A stretch of DNA of 64,000 nt from Struthio camelus (taxonomy: Eukaryota; Chordata; Aves; Struthioniformes; Struthionidae), in contig NC_090956.1 in assembly GCF_040807025.1 (NCBI RefSeq), forward strand, positions 4,514,517 to 4,578,516, in the 5' to 3' direction. The position numbers and the translations under genes are program-made. How positions within the stretch are numbered: position 1 is the first letter of the stretch; every line of letters starts with the position of its first letter. The notes under the pieces were generated by a model. It ran no database searches and was not told the DNA's origin. It was given only the letters and a program-made list of their open reading frames with translations. Of the stretch, positions 25,970 to 37,320 are shown piece by piece.

Positions 25970-26960
25970 CAGGCGGATGTGAGGCCGCGTCGCCGCGTCA
26001 CCGTGTGGTGACTCGCTTTGCCCCGACACTTTCCCCTCACGGCCGAGTTAACGCCGAGGTGCGCCAGAGGCCAGGCAGACCCCGGCAGGTTTCTGCTCCT
26101 CGCTGACACGCTGGCCGCTCTCGGCCCAGGGCGACGCACACCCTGCTGCCGGGCGGGCGTTAAGAGGATGCCGGCCGCAAGCGTCCGGCGTCGCTGCCGG
26201 GCGGCATCGGGCCTGTGCGTCCGGAGAAGGGGCACGGCCAGCGACGGGGCCTCCACGGACAGGACGGCGAGGGGAAACCCTGCGGGCCTCAGGGCGCCCA
26301 GAGTCACCTGCAAGGCCTGCCATACTGGGGCTGGCAGGGCCACACGCCGCCAGGCCTCAACTCAGAGCCTGTGGCAACCGAGGCAGTGCGTGGGGCCCCC
26401 GTAGGGGGCAGATCCCCGCCGTGAGGAGGCGGCAAGGGGACACGGCGGGCGGCAGGACCCTACTCCTCCCCAGGGTTGGGGGAGTGGTGACCCGCCCAAC
26501 ATGGCGCCCCGCCTGCCCCGCCCCCAACATCCGGGTGCTCGCCTGACCTTCCTCCCGTGAGCCTCGGCGGCGCGCTCTTTCCCGGCTTCCTCTGCGGCGA
26601 CGGCGGCCCGGCCAGCAGCGGGAGAAGCAGCGGCAAGATGGCGCAGCCGCCGGGTGAGTGCGGCTGGTCCCCAAGGTGACCGCCGGTCGGGCCCGGCCCC
26701 GCCGCGCCCGCTGACCGCGCTCTGTCTCTCTCTGTGCCGCAGTTCCCCTCAAGGACACCAAGCTGATGGACGTGAAGCTGGGCCAGCTGACCTCCTGGCT
26801 GGCGATGAGGGACTTTACCCCCGGCGGCATCACGGGGGCCCTGCGCAGAGGTGAGGGGCCCTCAGGGGCCGGGGCCCCTCCCAGGGCTGGCTGGGCTCGG
26901 CCCTGCTGAGGGACGGCGGTCCTTGCTCGGGCACTGGGGTGCCTCTCACCGCCCCGCACG
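25970..26960 (+). promoter_or_regulatory. CpG-island promoter of ATP5MF
   Basis: CpG density rises abruptly at about 25,980 and stays high through exon 2. The segment 26,555-26,640 just upstream of the start contains a pyrimidine-rich 'ctctttcccggcttcctc' block, suitable for initiation and for ETS binding. Two YY1-like cores are visible: 'acatggcgcc' near 26,497 and 'aagatggcg', which overlaps the start codon at 26,635-26,643. There is no TATA box, as expected for a housekeeping mitochondrial gene. Confidence 0.7.
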
Positions 26961-28075
26961 CCCTCGGCCTCCCTTGTGCTGTCAGAGGCCTTCGGGGCGT
27001 AAATCTCTTCGGCTCCTGAGCTGCCCTTGGGCCCTAAGCATCGCTCGCGGCATTCTACTTCCTTGCAGATAATGAAAAAGGAAATATGACTTTTAGAGAT
27101 CACTTAGCAAAAGTTTTGACTAGTGTCCTTTGCTGCAGATACAGATATGGCATTCAGGTAGACTTAAATATGAAACATCAGATGAAAATATTTGTATAAT
27201 GCATATATTCTAGTATTAAAGAATTAGATAATGCCAAAGCAGCTTGAGCTCATGGAAGTTATAGTAATATTGAGATTTGAGAGAGAAATAGCTCGTGCTT
27301 GTTTGTTCTTAAGCTTATGGCTGATATTAACTTTAGAGTTCACCTTGCTTAACTAACTTGTGGATTGCCTTCTGTCAAACTTGTTTCTTAAACTAATATC
27401 TGAAGGCCTCAAAGGCAACTTCCTGATGCTTTGTGAAATGAGGATGCGTTAAGTAGCAGTGGGCTTCTTTCTGACGCAGAAAAACGTGCAAAGCACCTGG
27501 CTGCTGTGAAATAGTTTTTCTTCTACACAGGTTATGACAGGTATTGCAATAAATACATCAACGTGAGGAAAGGGGGCCTTAGCGGTATCACTATGGTGCT
27601 TGCTGGTTATGTTGTCGTCAGCTACATCTGGAGCTATGACCATTTGAGTAAGTAAAAGCAGTATGGCTGAACGTGTATGGCTTGAATGTGTATGACTGCT
27701 TGGAAGATTGCTTGGGGCAATAAAAACAGTGAATCTGCTACTGCTTTAGGAACAAGATGAAAGACTATGCTAATCATTGTCACTTGGATCTGAGACTCCG
27801 CCTATGGGCAGGCACACTTTTTTTTAACTGTAGAGAACTTAAATGTTTTCAGTAAGTTAACAGTTGGCCAATATTTTCTTGGTGATGGAAAAAAACAATA
27901 ACCTTGTTGCCTTTTTAAGCTGGCAGGACTTGGGAAGTATGTGCTCAGATTTCTTGCAAAGTGCTTTCTGGAACTTAAGTATTCTTAAGTATTTATTTTT
28001 TCTGGGACTTCAGCAAAACTAACTTGCTTTCATTTGAATGATACAGAGCATGACCGTCACAGGAAGTATCACTGA
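26638..28075 (+). CDS. ATP5MF: ATP synthase membrane subunit f (4 exons)
   Basis: This encodes subunit f of the membrane Fo part of mitochondrial ATP synthase, which sits in the inner membrane and helps assemble and dimerise the complex. Coding exons are 26,638-26,653, 26,743-26,850, 27,531-27,647 and 28,047-28,075. The introns are GT-AG and all interrupt codons in phase 1. The joined 89-aa product starts MAQPPVPLKDTKL and ends DHLKHDRHRKYH. The family signature is clear from LGQLTSWLAMRDFTPGGI (residues about 18-35) and YDRYCNKYINVRKG (43-56). One membrane helix follows (about 58-76, SGITMVLAGYVVVSYIW), then a basic tail. Human subunit f is of similar length (94 aa). The start is the first ATG, in a TISU-like context. 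The convergent neighbour is CPSF4. Confidence 0.97.
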
Positions 28076-28194
28076 AGCACGAATATCTGAAAGTGAAGGT
28101 GCAGTTCTTGAACAGATTTGGCTGCTGGAACAGGTGTCCAGATGAAGATATCAGAACTAGTCATATTAAGACCTGTACTGCTGTTATGACCAAT

Positions 28195-28200
28195 AATAAA
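28195..28200 (+). terminator. Poly(A) signal AATAAA of ATP5MF
   Basis: A canonical AATAAA lies 120 bases after the stop codon, followed by a U/GU-bearing stretch ('gtgtatgcactttacacttt'). The implied 3' UTR is about 140 bases. Confidence 0.85.
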
Positions 28201-28229
28201 GTGTATGCACTTTACACTTTCTGAACTAA

Positions 28230-29600
28230 GACTCTGGTGACTTTACTTGGTACTGTGTGGGTGAGTTTCTCCACTGAATTTCCCCCCTCAGGGATAAGTT
28301 CAGAGATGTCTGGAAAAGCTTTTACTACTTAGCTTGCGTTATAAACTGGGGAAACTACTGAAATTCTTTTATCTTTAACTATTTGATAAGAAGCAGTCCA
28401 ATGCCATCTTTACTTTTAATGCCCTAAATGTTACAGGTTGGACTACTAACTGAGAGGATACGATATTTTGATGTGAATGAAGAACATGTGAGCTTTAAGA
28501 GACTCAGTGCTATGGCCATGTGCTTCTGATTCTCAGGCAGGCTGCCACCTGGGGACTGCATCTGCTTGGGCAATTTTTCATCACAAAGCACTGCTTGAAA
28601 TGAGATCCCTGTCTGGTTTTGAGAAGGTGTGCTACTCTCCTTCTGCCACTGGAACTAAAATGTTTCTTACTCTTAATAGCCCATTTCTATCAAAACTACA
28701 GCTACTTCAGTTACTGAGAGAAGTTGGAAAGTTGTGAGTAGGGACGTTAAGTATAAGCTTAAGAGGTCTGTAATACAGCAAGGGTGCATGAAATGAAAGG
28801 AAAATTTTGCTTACTGACTTAAATGCAGTGGTGGTAAGTTTAATAGATGTTACTTACATGCACAGATGCCATTTAAAGGGGCATCTGTGCATGTGGCCCC
28901 AGTTGATTGCCTTCCTAGTGCACCCCACTAGACAACGGCATCCTAGTGTTACAGCACCACCTGCTGATGCTTGCAACTGTGCCTGGGTGTTGCAGATACA
29001 AGCTGCAACAACTGCCTCTCATTCTCTCCAGTATTGAAGAAAAGCATGCTAAGAGATGCAAAGAATCTCTTAAGAGCTTCAACTGTAACAGGAAAGCTTT
29101 CAGATTCAGAAAACATCCATGCAGGGAGCAAAGATCTTAAACTTCCCTGAACTACACAGGGAAGGTGGTCAGACACTAAAGTGTATTCTAGTTCCCTTTC
29201 CAGGTGCCTGGTTACATCCAGGTAACATATTTAATAGTTTGGCCACTGTTTAACCTGTAGGGGCAAAACGTTGTGTTAGGAGAAGTGTCTGATGGTCTCA
29301 TCCTACAATCAGACTTGAAAATTCTATTTTAACTGACTGAATATCTACAGTGAAATAAGTGCAGTCATTCAAACCAAGATAGGCTCTGATCACTGACCCC
29401 CCCCCCCTTCTCAATCTAGCCATGTGCTACTTTGTTCTTAAAAAAAAAAAAAAAAAAAAACAAACCAAAAAACACTCAACTTTTTGCAACAGTACATTTC
29501 AATAAAAACAAAATATAAAGGCAGTCAGCAAATGAGAGATGGGTTAGAATCAATAAGGCTCAAATTGTAGGTGCAATTTTTTTTTTTTAATTCACATTTT
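28230..29600. other. Spacer between convergent ATP5MF and CPSF4
   Basis: No coding exon is supported here. The spacer holds a perfect 15-bp hairpin (28,856-28,894), a C run (about 29,397-29,407) and an A run (29,440-29,460). The minus-strand CPSF4 3' UTR may reach into its right part. Confidence 0.6.
28856..28894. repeat. Perfect 15-bp inverted repeat (hairpin)
   Basis: The arms ACATGCACAGATGCC (28,856-28,870) and GGCATCTGTGCATGT (28,880-28,894) are exact reverse complements, separated by a 9-base loop ATTTAAAGG. As plus-strand RNA, two further G-U pairs can form at the base. Confidence 0.95.
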
Positions 29601-29812
29601 ATCATTGGCCCTTTTGAAATAGTCTTCTCACAAAATTAATGGATTTTGGCTTGCAGGACTATGCTCTCAGAAGGATGCTCTACCACTTTTAAAAGCAGTG
29701 TTCCATAAGAATATGCAGCTCTGCTTCTTGGCGTTCTCTAGGCTAGAGAAATAGCTGGTCATTGTGAGCTGAACAACCGTGGGGAGACTGAGACAAGTAC
29801 CTTTTATTTCTA

Positions 29813-29932
29813 CGCTTCCAGCCATGCTTATTTCCTTACTCACTTTTTCCAAGTAGAAAACGAGCACAAATACAGCTTTCCTACAGCCATTGCTCCTCAC
29901 ACTTTGGCTAACCATAGAGATGCCAATTTATT
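29813..29932 (-). terminator. Candidate poly(A) signals of CPSF4
   Basis: On the minus strand AATAAA occurs at 29,927-29,932 and again at 29,813-29,818, about 650 and 770 bases after the CPSF4 stop codon. Either could end the transcript. Which one is used cannot be decided from sequence alone. Confidence 0.45.
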
Positions 29933-30581
29933 CTCCCCACTCCGTTCTGATCAGTTCTCACAGAGATTAAATTTCTAACCTTCAGTATAGTAAGAAGCAC
30001 AGAAACTAAGCACGTGCACGAGAGGCTTACGTCCTGGTGTGCACGAGGCGTTAAGTTAGCTACCGGGACAAGCTCACTTGACTACAACAGACTGGACCTA
30101 GAGCTTGCTTTTTAAGAGCTGCAGGACAGCAATATCACTGCTTCCTCACTGAAGGGAAGGCATTTCAAGTATTAGTTCTCCCAGTCAGTCTTCCTGCTTC
30201 CACAGGGAGGGTTGAAAGGCTGCAGGTTCCCCAAAGAGCAGTGGTAGAAGGAAAACACTTTAAAGAAACACTGGAGTAAGTATGTGTTTATGTAGAATGC
30301 TGCAATGGTGAGGGGTTTGCATATCTATCCGCATTTCAATCTACCTTTCAGCAGGGCTCAATGAAAGTAGGCGGAGGCCAAAATCTACTTTAAAAAGGTT
30401 AAAACATAAAAAAAGTTGTAGACAATTACAAAAATGTTGCTTAGCAGCAGCCAGCCTCTGACCAGTTCTTCAGTAATGGCATTAAAAAAAAAAACAACCT
30501 GATCAATAGTTCAAGAAATAGTGCTGGGCAGAAACCTTTTCTGAGCGTTAATAGCTCCCTTGCGTTCTCCTCTCTGTTCGT

Positions 30582-33500
30582 TCACTGTCCACTGAGAAAG
30601 GCCAGATGTCCTTTGGTGCATCTGTTGGCATAATGACCTTTTTCACCACACTAGAAGAAAGAGAGAGAGAATTTATTACACAGTTGATAGCTTTTTTTTC
30701 CTGTAGCTGTCTTTAATAATGTAACGAGCAACTGTTCTAATGAGTAGGCTTTTCCATGTATGGAAGATGCAGTGTTCAGCAGGTGAAATAAAACATATTG
30801 TCACAAGGGACATGACTTAGGCCATTTTCACTAGTTGTAACAAAAGCAGCTTCCATGCTGGCATCAGCGTGATGCCATGTTACTTTAACATACTACAAAG
30901 GACAGAGGTCTCAGTACATTACTACAAATAGAAAAGGGCTGCAGCACACACTCAAGACCCCAAAGAGAATTTCAATGTTCGAGGCTTCCAAGACTACTTC
31001 ATCTGGAACACACTGCAACAGATATCTATACAGGGCACTTTCCTGATCGGCTATCCTGGATTAGAGATAGAAAAGTGCATCTGAACAAGAGATTCATGAC
31101 TTTGCACCTTAGGGCTATTCAAGCACAGAAAGAAATGTTGACATCTGATGTTACTGCTTTCTCCGGATATGTAATTTACTTGCTTCCTTAAATCCTAGCT
31201 GTATTTAGTGCTCATTTACTGGACAGGAAGCAGAATAAGGTAGCCTTGGGCAAAGGTATGGCTTCTGAAAACTCCAGTTTGGGGGGGGGGGGGGGGAAGA
31301 GAGAGGGAGAGAGAGGGAGAGTGACAGATCGATCCAAATTCTCTGTGCTCCCTCATTTGCAGTAACATTTGGCTAGCTCCAATTATAGGAATTTCTGCCC
31401 CTGAAGAGGCCACTATCACCAAGTGACTTCATTGGAGTAGGTTTACATTGTTGACATTTAGTAAAACTTCATTTTGGAACTGAATAAGCAGCTATTAAAG
31501 GTTTTCAGTGAAACTGATTCAGCTACTTAATATCCCAATCCAGTCAACAGTAACTTTTGAATCACAGATTAAACAGTGAAACCCAAACAAGCACCTCAGG
31601 CATAAAATTGGCACGTACTACGATGTAACCGTCAAAGCTGATGGGAAAGGAAGATTTATTCTTTTCTGTAGTGGCTAGGATGGTTTTTTTGTAAAAATAA
31701 AGAAGAGATGGAAACTCAACTGTGTCAAAGTTCTGCCTGTGCTCCTCATTGAGCAACCAAAGTGAACAGCTCGCGCCTTAGTTTGACAACAGGTGTTACA
31801 ACCGAAATAGTTACAGTCTTTGTATATTCGATTTCCATTACTCACATGGACCTTCCCCACTAACAAGGGAGAAGAAAATCTTTCCGCAATCACAAAGTGT
31901 AATCAAATGGACTCATGAGCACAAAACTAATTTTAACTCTTGTTTTGAAATGCAGTCTGACCATCTCTTTTAACTGGCGCTGTAGTAGGGCTTCCTGTTA
32001 TTAGCAGATGAGCACAGTCTGCAGTCTTAAGTGGGCCACAGCAAGTCCATTAGCTGGCAAACCAGTGACCTAGAGCCATCAGAGCGCAATACTATTCCCA
32101 CAGCTGTATCCACTCACCAAAATGCAGTGTCCAATGAGCAGAGCACACATTTCATGAACTTGTTTTCACTGCAAAAAATCCTTTGCAGGGCCGACATCAC
32201 ACATCACAATAGCCCGTTCCTTTACTTGTGACAAGCAACCAGCAGCAGAGCTTCAGCACAGTGTAATCCAGGTGACACGCACTCTGTCCTTCTTAAATGT
32301 AGCCCCCTCGGCTTCCCCTCCCCATCCTGCCCCTCTGCAAATTACCTTGTAACAGGTGACCTGCTCCAGTGGCCGGGGGCCTCTGTTCCCAGTGTTGTTG
32401 TTTTGAGACTGCATGACTCCAATGACTTGGGGTGTCCTCTGTTGGTTAGGAGAAAAGTTTTGACTTGTTAAGCGCATCATGGATGAAGACCTTTTCCCTT
32501 CTTAACAGAATAACCACCGCAAAGAACACCCCACATATCGAATGATCAGTTTTCCTCCAAATTTATGCGTGGGTGATCTGCCAGCTGGAGTACCAGAGGG
32601 AAGAAATCAAACACTGAGGTATACAAAGCCCAGCAGTCCTGCTTTTCGCTAAAAAGCAGATTTAGAGAGTTGGTTTAGGCTGCTAAAATATCATTGCCAT
32701 CACAGAGATGTCATGCAGATTACAAAAACTGGCAGATAGCTGCACAACCACATACAATGTGCTTCTACGTACGTAGGAGTGTTCTGTGACTAGATCTTTA
32801 TGTAAGTTGGAGTAACCATAGGACTTTTGCTCCTCACTATATTGTCACTCAGGGGTGCTTGCTGCTCTTGCTGCTTAATTCCTGCATAGCGCCCCCCCCT
32901 TCCAGGCAGCCCAAGGAAAGAACTGCCACTGCTGGCCTCTGAGCTGGAGGAAAGTAGCAATGACTGAGGAAGAAGTTAACCAAGATGCTGTGAGGGGAGA
33001 AATAGAACAAAGCAAAACACTGCGGTCCCAGGATGAAGGCAGCAGCAACCTGTTGTGATCGGATGGTGGACATTACAGGGCTGGGAGAAGGGGAGAGAAG
33101 GGGCAGTGCTTTGAGGTTTATTCGTATTTTCCTCAAAGTTCTTTATGAGGAAAGACTATCACGCCCTGTTGTAAAATAAGTAAGGTTTCCCCTCATTTAA
33201 CGGATGTTTCTCCAAGGCTTTCCAGCAAGTCAGATCCAAGAGCCCAGGTGCCCTGTTTTGAGCATTAGATAACACTCCTTTTAAAGCACCGTGGGCAGTG
33301 CTTTGAGGGTGGGTCTGTAGGAGAGGGAAGGGAGTTGTGTACCTTTTGCTGTGTTTGTGTCGGTTGAGGCAATGGTGGTTGCTCTGTGGTTCCCATAGGC
33401 AGTTCAAACCGAGGGCTGGTTTAGACAGACAGACAGACAAGAAAAGCGATTCTTGAACCATATGCCAACATTCTACCATCAGCTCAGACAAGTAACTCCG

Positions 33501-36500
33501 GATAACAAAGCAAACATTCAGCTAATTAAGTTTCACTCACAAGAAACAGACCTCCCTTCCCACTTCTCTTTGCATTCTGCTGCTCAGCATTACATAAACT
33601 AAAATGATAGTCCAGTAGGTAGCATCTCCCTCTAGCTGTGAAGTCTTCTGGATTACAAACCCACATAACCCTACTGCACAGATGGTATCTGATCCTCACT
33701 TCAGAGTCTTTCTGGTAACTCTCTAAGGAGCCCCTGTCCCATGTCCTCAAACTGGAAATACATTGTGCAACAAAGTAAACATCTGCCAACTTTCTAAAAG
33801 CACTGGGCAGTGCTAGATCACCCTGATTTGCTATATAGCAGATTACAGAGGAAACATAAGATTACAGGGCAAGCCTGGAAACATACTCACTGCATGAATT
33901 TACAGGTAGGCCCCTCTGGACAGAATCCTACTAGGTAATTCACACAAATGACTCTTCGAGTGTGTCGGTGTCTGCAGAGGGGACCTGCAACACAAAGCTC
34001 AATAGTTCACACTTCATATACGTGTAACCCAACACTCACTAACAGCAGGTACACAGGCAGATCTTGCAAAGGAAAAATAGCATCACCCTACCCTTGCTTT
34101 ATAGGCACAGAAGCAGCAACTGTGTGACATACATACCATGCTTACAGAAGCCTCTGTCATACCAGGGACAGTCTTTGATCTTAGACTCCGGGTCAATGTG
34201 CAAGAACGGACATTCTTTGTTACTGCATTCCCCTGTACCAAAGGCAAATACGCTTCTTAGCAAACGGTGCAGGCACAAGATCAAAGCACTCCCAAAACAT
34301 TACCTGAATCATGTAGCTCCCACAAAGCTGTTACCAACATTTATGAGTTCAGGCACAACCTGCCTTGACCTAGATGATAAACACCAAGACTCACCCTAGG
34401 TGAGTAAAAGTCTACCAGACTGGATTATTTACGTGTGCTTTTAAAACAATGCGGAAACTGAATTCGAAAGAGCAGTCATGATAACGAAAACTAAACATTT
34501 AGTGCACCAAAAGTGTGGAGAAACTACAAATTGCACACTAACCTCAATCCAAGGAAACCTACAAGACTGTAAGTTTCTGACAGCAAGTTGCCTCATTATG
34601 TCCAGATCTCCAGAGCTGGAAAGCAAGTGCATAAAAGTTTTGCACCCCCATACCCTCTGCTGCTCATCAACTTCCCAAAATAAAAGTCATGCAAAGACCA
34701 CCTACTCAGCCTACTCATCTCATACCCAAAACAGAACATTAGGTACAAAACCCAGCGAAGACTTGAACTTCCCCCCTCTTCCCCCAAGGGGCAAGCTCTT
34801 GAGAGAGGACACATCTACAACATATGAAGAATTTAGGGGGTAAAATAAGGTGAGGGGCTAAGCAGATCTGACAAATTACAACCTAACAGTATCAGCAGAC
34901 ACAGAAGAGCTGTAATGTTTTGAAGATGGATGAGACAGGGTGAGAAGGATGTATCAAGATCCTCTGCACCATCAGATTCCCACGCTAGCAAGGAACGTCA
35001 AGTAGGAGCTACAATGCCCCTTACCAAATTTGGAGTAGAAGTAACACTCAGGCATCTTGGTCATGTCATACTCGTGCAGAAACTCGCACTGGTCTCCCTT
35101 TTTGCACAGTCCACGTAGCCAGTGCTTGCAAACAACTGTCTTTTCCCCACTTATGTGTCGGAACGGGCACATGCCACCTGCAGAACAATAGGGCAAGGAA
35201 AAAGAAAAAAGAATATTTAAAATCTGCAGCACAAGAAGCTATGCACAAGACAGCAGCAACACTTGACTCCCCTCTGCAAGAAGAGTTTTCAGAAGACTTC
35301 ACTTTTTCTGTAAGTGGCAATGGCAGAACAGGGAGTTCTTGATAAGAGTCTTCTTTTACTCTCTAATGAGCAGAGCAGTGCAAGCTCCAGCTCTTAATCC
35401 GGGCAGCCATGACCCACAGCTACTAACAAGGCATGTGCAGAGCAAGGACCGCTTGCAATCAGTTCAAACCTGTCTTTGCAGGTAGCCTTGCTTATTCACC
35501 CCCACTTCTTCTAAAAAATACCCTTACTTCACAATTGTGGCAGCTAATTCCATCTCAGTTATTCCCCATTTTTACAATATACCATGAGCATTCTACACAG
35601 CGATGTGCTAAGGAATCTAGTTTCCCTTTCCCCTCCCATCTGTAAAAGTATAATTGTATTGGGAATAGTACTTGCCTTTTCCACAGGCCGCTTTTAAAAA
35701 AAATTCACAGACAGCAGCACCTGATTCTGTGGAGAAAATAGCCAAAGAAACACTATTAATTTTTATGAGAATTTGCAGCAATTTTTAAAATATTTCCTTC
35801 CCTACAGAGACAACCCGGTTCTCAACATGAAAAGAGCAGTGTTTTGGTTTGGGGAGTTTACTTTCCAGTGCGAGTTCCTTGTTCAAGTCTGGCCCTCACC
35901 AATATCTGTAAACTTTTTGGTAAAACGTACACCAACAGGATTTACAGGAGCTTGGTGGTGCCTATTTAGCCTTTCGGAGAACCAGGTTTTGTTGACCAGG
36001 CTTTCCTCTGCTATTAAATCAATCACGTTGGTGAAACCAGTCTTTACAGCCAGGAAAACTGAAGTCTTATATTGTTTTGACCAAAAAGGACTGAGACGAG
36101 CATTAGGATGCTGTCCCTTGCTGATCCTGACCTACAGGGATCAGATGATTTAAGGGCATTAAAATATTAGTTTAGTAGTCTAGCCAGAAAAATTTTAACA
36201 ATCTGTAAGTCTCCCTAGACTACTTGTACCAGATTACTAGACTGTAGGAGAAAGCTTAGAGCACAGGCCACAGATACACTCCAAGATGAGATCTTCCTGG
36301 TCCTTAAAACACCTCATCCGTGGAAGGGGAACAAAGAAACTGAAGTGCTGTGGAGAAAAGTCAAGTTTATTCAGAATGATGCCTCCACCTTCACTTTCTA
36401 GCCTGGTCTGGCACTAACTATGGCACCAAGGAAGGAAAGAAAAACATCTGGGTTGAGACCGAAGCTCTCATAAGGGACAGCAGAAGTTGGCTCGATGCAA

Positions 36501-36799
36501 TAAGAGCCGGCAGAGGGGCTCAGGCCCCCGGCAGCCCCCGCCCGGGGCTTCAGGCAAAGCCGGGCCCCCCGGGCCGCTGCCGGCAGGAGCTCCGGCCGGG
36601 CCCCATCCCCGGGGCAGGACCCGCCGGCGGGGCGGGGAGCGGAGGGGACAGCCCGCAGGCCCCGGTGCCCGCCCCGGGAGCGGCGGCCGCACGCACTGTC
36701 CATGCCGGGGAAGGGCAGCGGCTGCGCGCCCAGCTGCTGCTCCACGGCCAGCTCCAGGTCGAACTTGATGTGGTCCACGCTGGCGATGAGCTCCTGCAT
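30582..36799 (-). CDS. CPSF4: Cleavage and polyadenylation specificity factor subunit 4 (at least 8 exons)
   Basis: CPSF4 (CPSF30) is the zinc-finger subunit of nuclear CPSF that helps recognise the AAUAAA signal. Coding exons in transcript order are 36,799-36,697, 35,726-35,676, 35,177-35,025, 34,232-34,137, 33,984-33,891, 33,415-33,343, 32,438 or 32,490 down to 32,346, and 30,650-30,582. Five CCCH fingers are visible (residues about 41-59, 68-86, 96-114, 124-142, 148-166), followed by a C-terminal CCHC zinc knuckle ([14 protein letters not shown]) and the end GHLAFLSGQ. Intron 2 has a GC donor. Exon 6 ends in phase 0. Splicing to the phase-0 acceptor at 32,438 gives a 243-aa short form. The acceptor at 32,490 needs a 26-nt microexon that I could not find and would give 269 aa, the human length. 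The promoter is shared with PTCD1. Confidence 0.96.
31281..31322. repeat. G run followed by GA-rich simple repeat
   Basis: Sixteen G residues (31,281-31,296) are followed by a GA-rich tract ending near 31,322, inside the last CPSF4 intron. It could form a quadruplex or slip during replication. Confidence 0.85.
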
Positions 36800-37320
36800 G
36801 ATGGCGGTGGGAAGGGGCGCGGAAGGAGGCGGAAGGGGGGGGGGGGCCCGGCGCGGCCCGCTGCGGCGGCGTGTGGCGATCGGCGGCCGCGGGATGCCGG
36901 GAGTCACCTCTGACCCCCCGCCTCCCGGCAGGCCGCGCGCCTCCGCCAATGGCGCCGCGCCGCCACGCCCCTTCCGCCCGCGCAGGCGCCGTTTGGCGCG
37001 CGCGGCGCCGAGCGGGGTGGCGGTCGCCTAGCGACGGCGGCGGGAGGCCTCCTGCCCCCCCCCACCCCCTCCCCGCCCGGCGGCGACGGGCCGCCATGAG
37101 GCTGCTGCTGCTGCGGCTGGTGGCCCGCGGGCCGCCCCGGGCCCCCCTCGCCCCGCCGCGGGCAGCGCCCGGCCTGCTGCGGCCCCCGAGCCGGGGGCGG
37201 CCGCTGCCGGCGGCCCTGAGGCCGCTCGGCTCGTCGCCGGCGGCCTGCGCGCTGCGCGGCGGGGACCCGGCCCAGCTCGGTCCCGGCGGCGCCGCTGAAG
37301 CCGCCCGTGACGCGGACGAG
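36490..37320. promoter_or_regulatory. Bidirectional CpG-island promoter of CPSF4 and PTCD1
   Basis: The start codons of CPSF4 (36,799, minus) and PTCD1 (37,096, plus) are only 296 bases apart, inside an uninterrupted CpG island. Visible elements are a CCAAT box (36,946-36,950), a GC box read on the minus strand (CCACGCCC, 36,963-36,970), an E2F-like TTTGGCGCG (36,992-37,000) and an RFX-like imperfect palindrome GTCGCCTAGCGAC (37,023-37,035). No TATA box is visible. A run of about 15 G residues lies at about 36,836-36,846 within the CPSF4 leader. Confidence 0.8.

Noticed and set aside
28856-28894. microRNA precursor
   Set aside because: The paired stem is only 15-17 bp, too short for a typical precursor of about 30 bp.
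33035-33092. Candidate CPSF4 microexon between CTTCTCCCAG and a GTTGCT donor (minus strand)
   Set aside because: Its 31-nt length gives the wrong phase for the acceptor at 32,490, and the peptide does not resemble the expected QSNNPPLQ segment.
35773-36153. 126-codon plus-strand frame in CPSF4 intron 1
   Set aside because: No recognised domain and no splice or start evidence; probably chance.
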